Source: a virus. Taken from it: 40,553 bases of DNA. Both the position numbers and the translations under genes were made by a program. The DNA lies in IMG/VR virus record IMGVR_UViG_3300005663_000868, positions 1 through 40,553 of that record; one strand, 5' to 3'. Under the pieces are notes generated by a model. The model did not search any database. It was given only the letters and a program-made list of their open reading frames with translations, and was not told the origin of the DNA. This document shows positions 15,506 through 21,221 of this stretch, piece after piece. Each line of letters begins with the position of its first letter. Positions within the stretch are counted from its first letter, which is position 1.

Positions 15506-16246
15506 CTACCTCCTTAGTGCGCCGAACATAGCAGTACGCAACGCTGCAATAGTTGTAACTTCTCCCGTATCACTGCGTTGAATCTTACTTGTAGGGGGGC
15601 AGACTTCTAACCAAGCTGCACCTTCCTCTGCCCAATCATCCACATACAGACTAGTAGGATCATAGCCTAGTCTCCAACGAGAAGCGATACGCAAGAGAGG
15701 TAGCGGGTGGGGCACGGTGCTAAGAGCGAATATAACATCACCCACACTACCCCAACAAATACTCTCATTGTCTATATGCGGATGTGTCCCTTCTAACACT
15801 TCGCAGTCCATGTAGTCGTCCTCCCAAATAAGATGAAGCGTTAGCTCTGTTGTCATGCCCATGCTACCTTCATCTATGATCGCAACAGGAACAAATATAA
15901 CAATTAGGGCGTGAACCCCAACCTGGTTTGCTGCCACAACTTCAGGCCATCTACGTACTTCTGTAAGGGCATTCTCCCATACAAAGACTTCCTCACCCCT
16001 CTTAGGCATAAGATTCAGATGAGGAGAAGGACTATCACAGTATACGACTCGGCGTGTGTTTAGCCATGAATGGATGCGGCGGCTACGTAACGCAAACTCT
16101 TGCGGGTCCTCAATCCGACGCCCGTCAAGTACCCTCAGCCACCTTCCAGTGCCCACTAAGGATTGGACGGGGAGCACACCGTCATACTGTGAGACTGCGT
16201 ACTCTAAGATGGCACTGTACGATATTAGTGCTCTCTCTTCAGTCAT
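15506..16246 (-). CDS. E2-like (ubiquitin-conjugating fold) protein
   Basis: The decisive segment is THPHIDNESICWGSVGDV (154-171): HPH at 155-157 and Cys 164 reproduce the HPN-x(6-8)-C active-site arrangement of E2 enzymes and of prokaryotic E2-like proteins in JAB/E1 operons, including PRTRC protein B. A beta-rich region precedes it (residues about 105-150), and a helix-rich part with a conserved Trp follows (PLLRIASRWRLGYDP). The N-terminal 100 residues are an unassigned helical domain. It would take the tag from the E1-like protein onto Cys 164. Its start lies within the end of the KOW gene (eight-base overlap). The E2 call is by motif and context. Confidence 0.72.
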   Translation of the reverse strand: MTEERALISYSAILEYAVSQYDGVLPVQSLVGTGRWLRVLDGRRIEDPQEFALRSRRIHSWLNTRRVVYCDSPSPHLNLMPKRGEEVFVWENALTEVRRWPEVVAANQVGVHALIVIFVPVAIIDEGSMGMTTELTLHLIWEDDYMDCEVLEGTHPHIDNESICWGSVGDVIFALSTVPHPLPLLRIASRWRLGYDPTSLYVDDWAEEGAAWLEVCPPTSKIQRSDTGEVTTIAALRTAMFGALRR

Positions 16247-16871
16247 CGCTACACCACCCGCTCTCTGCTGCTACTCGTAAGATGGCCTCTTCAGTAACAG
16301 TACCAGCCCGGAAATCCCTTGCAAGGGTACGAAACGTTTCCATTTCTAACACCGTTGCCGCAGCAACGATGTGATTTAGATAGTGTCTATACTCCAGACT
16401 AATACTCCTACGCTCCTTGTATAGACTCTTGGCTATACTAATAGTTACTCCACTGTACCAGGCTACGCCGCTCATCTTCGTACGTATGGGGTTAGTGAAT
16501 AACTGTTTAAGATTAGTTGCGATCTCGGTCTGTTGATCCGGCCCCCGTATAGCAGCCAGCACGTCATACACCTGTATATCGCCCCAGTCTATCTTCGCCA
16601 GCTTCTCCGCAAGCGTTAGTGTAGCAGGCTCACGTACCTCATCGATTGCTTGGCTAACAGGATCACCACACGTATTGGGGGCTACGCCTTCTTGTACTAG
16701 TTCCATGTCTTCATACCAGAGCCATACTTCATGCAGCCTCTCCCCTATAAGCATCTTCAGGCTACCAGTATACTTTGCTAGCCCCCCTAACACCCCCTCT
16801 AGTCCCTTGAGTGCTCCCCTCTTCACCCTAAACGTCTTCCCTTGTAACTTCCTAGCTTCTTGTATGTCCAT
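16239..16871 (-). CDS. KOW-domain protein fused to a phage-specific helical domain
   Basis: Residues about 9-58 (GKTFRVKRGALKGLEGVLGG ... VWLWYEDMELV) form a KOW/SH3-like barrel as in NusG, Spt5 and ribosomal proteins, which binds RNA, ribosome or polymerase. After a linker, residues 95-205 match the stand-alone protein at 12319-12741. The fusion suggests a factor acting on transcription or translation machinery. Its end overlaps the E2-like gene, so it is the first gene of the coupled cassette; it may be a target or an adaptor, which is inference. Confidence 0.7.
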   Translation of the reverse strand: MDIQEARKLQGKTFRVKRGALKGLEGVLGGLAKYTGSLKMLIGERLHEVWLWYEDMELVQEGVAPNTCGDPVSQAIDEVREPATLTLAEKLAKIDWGDIQVYDVLAAIRGPDQQTEIATNLKQLFTNPIRTKMSGVAWYSGVTISIAKSLYKERRSISLEYRHYLNHIVAAATVLEMETFRTLARDFRAGTVTEEAILRVAAESGWCSDD

Positions 16872-16876
16872 TGTGC

Positions 16877-17020
16877 CTAATCTCCTTCCACCTCAGCTAA
16901 TAGCCGCTCAAACATTGTATTCCCTTGCCCATTCTTTGCCTTGCTCCTCGGCTTCCCCCCCACACAGTATGCACACCCCGGTCCACGAGTAGTGCTAGTG
17001 TTTCGTGATTGTCTTCCCAC
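16877..17020 (-). CDS. Possible small basic protein with a CAYC knuckle, 47 aa
   Basis: A frame from a GTG at 17020 to a TAG at 16877, ending six bases before the KOW gene. It contains GCAYC and a Lys/Arg-rich linker, then a helical end MFERLLAEVEGD that looks like a natural C-terminus and carries the next ribosome site. The GTG lacks a ribosome site. A competing frame from an ATG at 17040 (48 aa) runs through the same DNA, and a G7 run lies between them, so a frameshift is possible. Low confidence in the exact start. Confidence 0.35.
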   Translation of the reverse strand: MGRQSRNTSTTRGPGCAYCVGGKPRSKAKNGQGNTMFERLLAEVEGD

Positions 17021-17044
17021 TTACGTATGCGTTGTAACATTATG

Positions 17045-17263
17045 CTATGCCTCTTCCTGTACATAGTCCAACTTCGCCTGCTTCAGATCACCAAGCGTAA
17101 CGTATGAGAACACTATCTCATCTCCTCTAAAGCGCCCACGCCGTTGAACCAGCTTCAACCCTTCACCACATTCACACTGGAAGATATGCCTATCTTCAAG
17201 GTAGAAGTAGTCATCAGGATTAGCCGACGCTTCACACTGGCACACTCCGCAGTACAGATACAT
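17045..17263 (-). CDS. Zinc-ribbon protein, 72 aa
   Basis: Strong GAAGGAGG site before the ATG. Cysteines 5, 8 and 10 (YCGVCQC) and 30 and 32 (FQCECGEG) form a two-knuckle zinc ribbon; the C-terminal 35 residues are charged and helical. Such ribbons occur in transcription factors and in RING-like adaptors. It begins the gene group that includes the ubiquitin-like cassette, but an E3 role would be speculation. Confidence 0.65.
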   Translation of the reverse strand: MYLYCGVCQCEASANPDDYFYLEDRHIFQCECGEGLKLVQRRGRFRGDEIVFSYVTLGDLKQAKLDYVQEEA

Positions 17264-17284
17264 GCTTTACCTCCTTCAGTAACG

Positions 17285-17341
17285 GGGGAAGCACGGCACT
17301 GTGCTGGTGGTATAGGATGGTCAGTCGTACCGTGCTTCCCC
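17285..17341 (-). other. Perfect 12-bp stem-loop between genes
   Basis: GGGGAAGCACGG (17285-17296) is exactly complementary to CCGTGCTTCCCC (17330-17341), with a 33-base loop and two further pairs after one mismatch. On the leftward transcript it ends about 20 bases before the start of the zinc-ribbon gene. There is no U-tract, so a terminator is unlikely; RNA processing, mRNA protection or translational control are possible. Confidence 0.55.
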
Positions 17342-17366
17342 ACACGTGGAGAGTGTGAATGTCTAA

Positions 17367-17876
17367 CTACTTGTTCTTACTCCCCTTGGGCATTCCCCTA
17401 CTCTTCGTAGTAGTGAGAGGCCCTTTGCCCTGTTCCGCCCGCTGTAGCAACGCAGAGGCGTACTGGTAGGACACAGACTTGGGCCTGCCATCGCTACCGT
17501 CGAGCATGGCGAACGCTTCCCGTTCCTTCGCCTCTGTCCTATCGCCCCGCATGAACATACGCGCCTGCTTCCCGCCCGCCAGCATGTAGGTCCTGATCGC
17601 AGCGACGCTGTGTGTGGCGCACCTGTTGAGCAGCTTGACCTTGCTTTGGCGCGCGATCTGGGAACTCAGGGCTACCAGTTCAGGATCGTCCGTCTTGATC
17701 TGCGTAACGGTTTCCTCTGGTTGCCCCTGTGGCTTCGCAGCCGAGTGCGCTGTAACAGTTTCCGGTGTCTCCAGCTTGTCCAGGCGTGCATCCATTTCAT
17801 GCAGCGCGCCCATGATTGCCTGTAGAGCCTCAATTGTGGTAGGCTCCTCAGCCTGTGTTCTCTTTGTACGTGCCAT
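17367..17876 (-). CDS. Putative DNA-binding protein with AT-hook-like tail
   Basis: 169 residues. A coiled coil at about 14-37 could mediate dimerisation; a basic helical part follows (80-110). The C-terminus SRGMPKGSKNK (159-169) closely resembles the AT-hook RGRPKGSKNK, with Met in place of the central Arg. GGGAGG precedes the ATG. The first codons (MARTK) are shared with the next two upstream genes. A chromatin-like or transcription role is inferred. Confidence 0.6.
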   Translation of the reverse strand: MARTKRTQAEEPTTIEALQAIMGALHEMDARLDKLETPETVTAHSAAKPQGQPEETVTQIKTDDPELVALSSQIARQSKVKLLNRCATHSVAAIRTYMLAGGKQARMFMRGDRTEAKEREAFAMLDGSDGRPKSVSYQYASALLQRAEQGKGPLTTTKSRGMPKGSKNK

Positions 17877-17881
17877 GTTAC

Positions 17882-18043
17882 TTACCTCCCCTGACAGGGC
17901 TTTGGCCCTTCAACTAACATAACTGAAAGATAGAGCACGGTACACATGTTGGCGGCGTAGGCTTCGCGCTCCTCTGCACGGGCATCACTAGGCAGCGTCA
18001 ACGTACTGCCGCAGTTTGTACATGTTTTCTTTGTACGTACCAT
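17882..18043 (-). CDS. Small protein with an N-terminal CxxC knuckle, 53 aa
   Basis: GTAGGAGGAATC precedes the ATG at 18043. MVRTKKTCTNCG gives a zinc-knuckle pair at residues 8 and 11; further cysteines are at 34 and 50, enough for one zinc ribbon. The stop lies five bases before the next start, with the ribosome site shared. The N-terminus belongs to the M[A/V]RTK group. Function unknown. Confidence 0.6.
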   Translation of the reverse strand: MVRTKKTCTNCGSTLTLPSDARAEEREAYAANMCTVLYLSVMLVEGPKPCQGR

Positions 18044-18051
18044 GATTCCTC

Positions 18052-18227
18052 CTACGTCTGCAATTCCTCATACTCAACAGATGCCTTAAATGCTGCTGCA
18101 TCCGGCGTCCCACCAACACGATTACGGAACCGGCGGTACGCCCCAATTTCAAGATATAGACTGCCCATCTCTTCTAGCATATCAATATCGAGTGGAGAGT
18201 ACAGTCGTTTCTTAGTACGTGCCATTG
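18052..18227 (-). pseudogene. Frameshifted small gene of the MARTK group
   Basis: A GTAGGGGGAAACA site precedes an ATG at 18227, and the frame reads MARTKKRLYSPLDIDIC before a TAG after 17 codons. The coding pattern then continues in another frame from an ATG at 18180 for 42 codons (MLEEMGSLYLEIGAY ... EYEELQT), which has no ribosome site of its own. Removing one AT from the GATATATG run at the junction would fuse both parts into a 57-residue protein. A two-base slip mutation or an assembly error is the simplest reading; no standard slippery heptamer is present. Confidence 0.5.
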
Positions 18228-18304
18228 TTTCCCCCTACTAGGCACAGTAGCCTAGCTATAGCTTCTCTTGGTTTCCTACTACCGGCCTTGCAGCATTCCC
18301 TACA

Positions 18305-18421
18305 TCACCTAGCCTTTCTGACTACCGCCACCCACTGGTGATACTCGTATCCCATGCACGAGCTGTTAGCCCCATATGTAGATGCCCGAACACGGATACT
18401 ACACCGCGAACATTCTACCAT
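18305..18421 (-). CDS. Possible first gene of the leftward operon, 38-aa zinc knuckle
   Basis: ATG at 18421 to TGA at 18305. The product begins MVECSRCS, a CxxC knuckle, has a third Cys at residue 22 and ends with Arg/Lys. It lies downstream of a good leftward promoter (18494-18522). The ribosome site is weak, so the gene is uncertain. Confidence 0.35.
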   Translation of the reverse strand: MVECSRCSIRVRASTYGANSSCMGYEYHQWVAVVRKAR

Positions 18422-18493
18422 CGTATACTGAGGGACCACCTGTTGTTTGGCATCCACGGAATACTCCCTTCTATTCCTCGTTCTATTGCTTCT

Positions 18494-18522
18494 ACTCTAC
18501 TCCTTCCTCCGCCTCTTGTCAA
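18494..18522 (-). promoter_or_regulatory. Leftward sigma70-type promoter
   Basis: On the minus strand TTGACA (18517-18522) and TAGAGT (18494-18499) are separated by 17 bases. This is the best leftward promoter in the divergent region, about 270 bases before the first firm leftward start, and probably drives the whole 18-kb cluster. Confidence 0.6.
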
Positions 18523-18895
18523 TCCCCCAAATGTTTGCATATCTCTCTGACTCTAACCTTTACGTCAACGTGAGGGTTCCTCTAACCCTATTCTAATCGC
18601 GCGTACGCGTATACCATATAGATAACTGTCTGTCAAGGTTAGACGGGTGTACCCTAGTAAGTAGATAGAGATCATATACAATAGATCACTTGAATACTTG
18701 AATAGATAGAGGGATGCTAGATACATAGGATGCTAGTATGCTAGTATACTAGTACTCATACACCATCCCTCCCCTCTAGTCTATATAGTATGTAAGGAGA
18801 TACTGTACTACTATTAGTATACTACTAACAGTCTACCTATATACTATATACATAGGGATACTATACATACTATAGTATACACTCTTGTACTAGCC

Positions 18896-18922
18896 TTGAC
18901 AGTGTACGCGCGCGATTATAAT
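18896..18922 (+). promoter_or_regulatory. Possible rightward promoter
   Basis: TTGACA (18896-18901) and TATAAT (18917-18922) match consensus perfectly, but the spacer is 15 bases, shorter than ideal. GC-rich GCGCGC fills the spacer. Confidence 0.4.
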
Positions 18923-19133
18923 AGAGATACATGGTCCCTCCCCTTATGTATACATATATACTCCGGGATACTTTCTTATACCCCCAGTACCCCCCTATAT
19001 ATATATAATTGTAGGGGTGGGGGGATACTTCCATTCTTGTATACTGAAGGGGGGCGCACCTGGGTACCACGTATATGTAGCTGTATGCATAGCAAGCCAA
19101 GCATTTTTGACCATCTACTAGGAAGGTATAGTG

Positions 19134-19164
19134 GAACATACGTTCTACTCGAATATGGTATACT
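19134..19164 (+). promoter_or_regulatory. Promoter with SOS-box-like operator upstream of the second methyltransferase
   Basis: GAACATACGTTC (19134-19145) fits the Gram-positive LexA box GAAC-RNRY-GTTC. It covers the expected -35 position of an extended -10 promoter TGGTATACT (TATACT at 19159-19164). The methyltransferase ribosome site follows. Repression by a host LexA-type protein is inferred. Confidence 0.55.
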
Positions 19165-19181
19165 GTATATAGGAGGTATGT

Positions 19182-19628
19182 ATGGCAGATTTTGATAAGA
19201 ATAGATTCAAAAGTACGAACCAATCGTGGGAGACACCTGATAGTCTATTTGATCAAATAGATGCAGTGTTCCACTTCACACGTGATGTTTGTGCCTCACT
19301 CGAAAATACTAAGTGTAAAGAGTTTTGGACAGAGGAAGATTCCTGCTTAACTAAGTCTTGGGATGGGGTGAATTGGATGAATCCACCTTATGCGGACATG
19401 AAGAAGTTCGTCCAAAAGGCGTATGAAGAAAGAGTTAATGGCGTTACAGTTTGTTTGATCCCGGCACGAACCAATACAAAATGGTGGCATGACTGGTGTA
19501 TGCAAGGGGAGATATACTTCATCTGTGGAAGGCCTAAATTTAAGGGATGTGTCTATGGTTTGCCACAACCACTAGCCTTTGTAGTATTCGGTAGAGGGAA
19601 AGGGGTTATGAAGTCATTTTACCTATAA
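19182..19628 (+). CDS. dam: Second phage N6-adenine DNA methyltransferase
   Basis: A 148-residue member of the same family as the protein at 6807-7277, with SWETP (15-19), a diverged AdoMet region (TRDVCAS) and the catalytic NPPY at 67-70, followed by a conserved KWWHDW. AGGAGG precedes the ATG. The two paralogs share little outside motifs and may differ in target site or timing. This copy is first in the rightward set and is flanked by two SOS-box-like sites. Confidence 0.9.
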   Translation: MADFDKNRFKSTNQSWETPDSLFDQIDAVFHFTRDVCASLENTKCKEFWTEEDSCLTKSWDGVNWMNPPYADMKKFVQKAYEERVNGVTVCLIPARTNTKWWHDWCMQGEIYFICGRPKFKGCVYGLPQPLAFVVFGRGKGVMKSFYL

Positions 19629-19646
19629 CATGTGCTCTATCAAGAC

Positions 19647-19676
19647 GAACGTATGTTCTAGTAAGAATGGTATAAG
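19647..19676 (+). promoter_or_regulatory. Second SOS-box-like operator with extended -10
   Basis: GAACGTATGTTC (19647-19658), preceded by C, matches CGAAC-RNRY-GTTY and is the exact inverse of the site at 19134. It again covers the -35 position of an extended -10 (TGGTATAAG, hexamer 19671-19676). The same geometry twice argues against chance. Confidence 0.5.
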
Positions 19677-19722
19677 TGCTGCTATCATCGGGGCGCTCTG
19701 GAATATTACTATATATAGGGGG

Positions 19723-19751
19723 TTGTGTTCTGCTAGAAGGGGTGGTATACT
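19723..19751 (+). promoter_or_regulatory. Rightward promoter with extended -10
   Basis: TTGTGT (19723-19728), 17-base spacer, TATACT (19746-19751) preceded by TGG. It lies 25 bases before the next ATG. Confidence 0.6.
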
Positions 19752-19775
19752 GTAAGTAGAAAGGAGGGCAGTATC

Positions 19776-20168
19776 ATGTCTGCTCTAACTACGTACCCTG
19801 ACACTTCAGCTCAGGACCAATTGAGGGAATGGTTCACTAATAGGGGGTTTAGGCCAAAGCACTTGCGGTGGGAATGGAACAGTGAGGACGGGAGGGTCGT
19901 TTTCTCTACAACGAAGAATAACTATTTCGTAGTGTTTAAGGCCGCCTATCTCGGTATGGGGGCATCTTCTCGACTTGCACGTCCGGGTGAAACCTGGCTA
20001 CGAGGGAATGATCTTCCTGATGGGAAATTCTCCAAAGAAACCTTTGATAAGATGATGGACGCTGTGCTGATGTATGAACTGCGTGCGGTATCAGAGGAAC
20101 AAGCACTCCCACCGTGGGAGCTAGAAAAGCCTTTAAATATCCCTGACCCGGCGTATTTGACTTCCTAG
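19776..20168 (+). CDS. Hypothetical protein, 130 aa
   Basis: An AAGGAGGGCAGTATC site precedes the ATG. A globular, aromatic-rich protein (for example LRWEWNSEDGRVVFSTTKNNYFVVFK at about 35-60) with a helical second half ending in a Pro-rich tail. The final codons contain the -35 of the next promoter. Not recognised. Confidence 0.65.
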   Translation: MSALTTYPDTSAQDQLREWFTNRGFRPKHLRWEWNSEDGRVVFSTTKNNYFVVFKAAYLGMGASSRLARPGETWLRGNDLPDGKFSKETFDKMMDAVLMYELRAVSEEQALPPWELEKPLNIPDPAYLTS

Positions 20169-20185
20169 ATGAGAGGTAGTATACT
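20157..20185 (+). promoter_or_regulatory. Rightward promoter
   Basis: TTGACT (20157-20162, within the end of the preceding gene), 17-base spacer, TATACT (20180-20185). No firm gene follows for 400 bases, so its product may be an RNA. Confidence 0.6.
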
Positions 20186-20191
20186 GAAGGT

Positions 20192-20354
20192 AGACGGTTC
20201 TAGCACTAGCCTAAGTGTCTGCGGCGTACTACGTATGCGATATGCGGATTACCATGATGGCTGTGATGTTGGAACTGGGGGTCGGACCCGGGCACCCTTT
20301 AGATGGCTCGTGTAGGGCCAGCGTGAGAAGCCCTCAGAAATGGGGGCTTTCTCA
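20192..20354 (+). ncRNA. Candidate non-coding RNA ending in a hairpin
   Basis: Transcription from the promoter at 20157-20185 would read about 160 bases without a ribosome site. It ends in a hairpin with arms TGAGAAGCCC (20324-20333) and GGGCTTTCTCA (20344-20354, one bulged T) and a ten-base loop. There is only a weak T-tract, so termination is uncertain. A 47-codon frame from 20168 crosses it but has no ribosome site. No known RNA family is recognised. Confidence 0.3.
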
Positions 20355-20359
20355 TACCC

Positions 20360-20388
20360 TTGCTAAGTAGTGGGAAATGTGGTATACT
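20360..20388 (+). promoter_or_regulatory. Rightward promoter with extended -10
   Basis: TTGCTA (20360-20365), 17-base spacer, TATACT (20383-20388) preceded by TGG. It drives a long leader before the small Cys-rich gene at 20600. Confidence 0.6.
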
Positions 20389-20394
20389 TAGAGT

Positions 20395-20599
20395 AGACCC
20401 CTGTACTGTTGCATGGGCAGCGATGCAGCGTTCTGAGATATGACGCTCGTCGTGGGGGTGAAGGGGCGCAAGTTCACGTCAGTCGGTTCGGCCATTGGCA
20501 TGTGAGGCTGGCACTAGTGGATAGGGAGTATACATTGTGCAAGGGGCGTAAGGGGGATTCGCCCTAATCTAGAAGGACTAAAATAGGAGGTATAGGATC
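20395..20599 (+). promoter_or_regulatory. Long structured 5' leader
   Basis: About 205 bases between promoter and gene, with four successive stem-loops: TGCAT/ATGCA (20410-20427), GTGAA/TTCAC (20458-20477), GCCA/TGGC (20491-20512) and GGGCG/CGCCC (20544-20564). It holds no convincing reading frame. A riboswitch-like control element or a separate RNA is possible; no known class is recognised. Confidence 0.4.
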
Positions 20600-20758
20600 A
20601 TGTTCACAAAGAAACAGGAATGCTACGGATGTCCGACAGCTATCCACTGCATATGTAAGATACAGAGGTACTGTCCGGTCCACACCCCCTCTAGATGGGG
20701 CCAGATGCGTTTCACATGCTATGTGGGGATGCTTGCAGCGGTAGCGGGAATAACGTAA
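20600..20758 (+). CDS. Cys-rich mini-protein, 52 aa
   Basis: AGGAGGTATAGGATC precedes the ATG. Six cysteines and two histidines: CYGC (8-11), HCIC (16-19), C25, H28 and C40, then a hydrophobic end. Suggests a compact zinc-binding domain. It follows the structured leader, so its expression may be controlled by RNA. Not recognised. Confidence 0.6.
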   Translation: MFTKKQECYGCPTAIHCICKIQRYCPVHTPSRWGQMRFTCYVGMLAAVAGIT

Positions 20759-20761
20759 TAT
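20733..20761 (+). promoter_or_regulatory. Possible promoter for the 69-aa gene
   Basis: TTGCAG (20733-20738), 17-base spacer, TAATAT (20756-20761), overlapping the end of the preceding gene. Confidence 0.4.
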
Positions 20762-20794
20762 CCCGTTATACTATTATATATATAGGAGGACTAG

Positions 20795-21004
20795 ATGGGA
20801 AAATATCCGCAGGGTGACGAACTGTGCTATCATGGGCGAGACTGTGAATGCATTGTAAAGAAAACGTTAAAAGCAGAATGGCTGGAGGGGGAAATTGATC
20901 GCCTCTTGTATGAGATAGGGCCTAGAGGGGAGCGGGAGCGGGATAGGACTGAGAGGCTGCTTACACTGTTTACTCTTGCGATGAGGCTCCAGGATGGCGC
21001 ATGA
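20795..21004 (+). CDS. Hypothetical protein, 69 aa
   Basis: TATATAGGAGG precedes the ATG. An N-terminal Cys/His cluster (ELCYHGRDCECIV) is followed by a long charged helix (residues 25-68), suggesting a metal knuckle plus coiled coil. Not recognised. Confidence 0.6.
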   Translation: MGKYPQGDELCYHGRDCECIVKKTLKAEWLEGEIDRLLYEIGPRGERERDRTERLLTLFTLAMRLQDGA

Positions 21005-21041
21005 GGGGATACTATTACATATATAGGAAGGAGGATTAGGC

Positions 21042-21209
21042 ATGGTTGAGAAGAAGATGATCGTAAGACAGTCCCTCCGCACTGACGGTCCCTTTATAGT
21101 GGTACGGACCATAAATACGGTAGAAATTCGAGTAGGAGAGATGGTGGAGTGGAGGCTGTTACAGGACTTAATCTACCTCAGAGGGATTACTGTCGAGGTA
21201 GTTTCTTAG
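21042..21209 (+). CDS. Hypothetical protein, 55 aa, paralog of the 56-aa protein at 22559
   Basis: AGGAAGGAGG precedes the ATG. A beta-rich protein with the pattern VR-x-SLRTDG-x5-V-x2-T-x-NTVE and an end LLQDLIYLRGITVEVVS. The 56-residue protein at 22559-22729 shows the same SL-x-DG, TVNVLE and LLQ-x2-I-x2-GI-x-VEVV elements. A small phage family of unknown role. Confidence 0.6.
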   Translation: MVEKKMIVRQSLRTDGPFIVVRTINTVEIRVGEMVEWRLLQDLIYLRGITVEVVS

Positions 21210-21221
21210 GGCTTATTTCAT

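Larger units (their letters stand above)
18422..19181. other. Divergent AT-rich regulatory region, possible replication origin
   Basis: About 760 bases without a convincing gene between the leftward and rightward gene sets. It holds tandem short repeats (TTGAATAC/TTGAATAG at about 18690; CTAGTATG, CTAGTATA, CTAGTACT in a row at 18733-18756), the 12-bp palindrome CTAGTATACTAG (18741-18752), many AGTATACT and TATATA tracts, and promoters in both directions. This is the usual look of a phage origin or control hub. No experimental mark such as iterons for a known initiator can be named. Confidence 0.5.

Noticed and set aside
18600-18900. Short tandem repeats considered as a CRISPR array
   Set aside because: Repeats are only 8-9 bases, adjacent and degenerate, without regular spacers or cas genes.
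18870-19223. Minus-strand open frame of 117 codons through the divergent region
   Set aside because: It is made of TATA- and G-run low-complexity sequence, has no ribosome site and overlaps rightward promoters and the methyltransferase start.
20240-20300. Possible tRNA-like arm GGGTCGGACCC
   Set aside because: No acceptor stem, anticodon arm or TTCRANN loop can be laid out around it.
20168-20311. 47-codon plus-strand frame after the 130-aa gene
   Set aside because: It starts inside the spacer of a strong promoter and has no ribosome site; a transcript from that promoter would lack the start codon.
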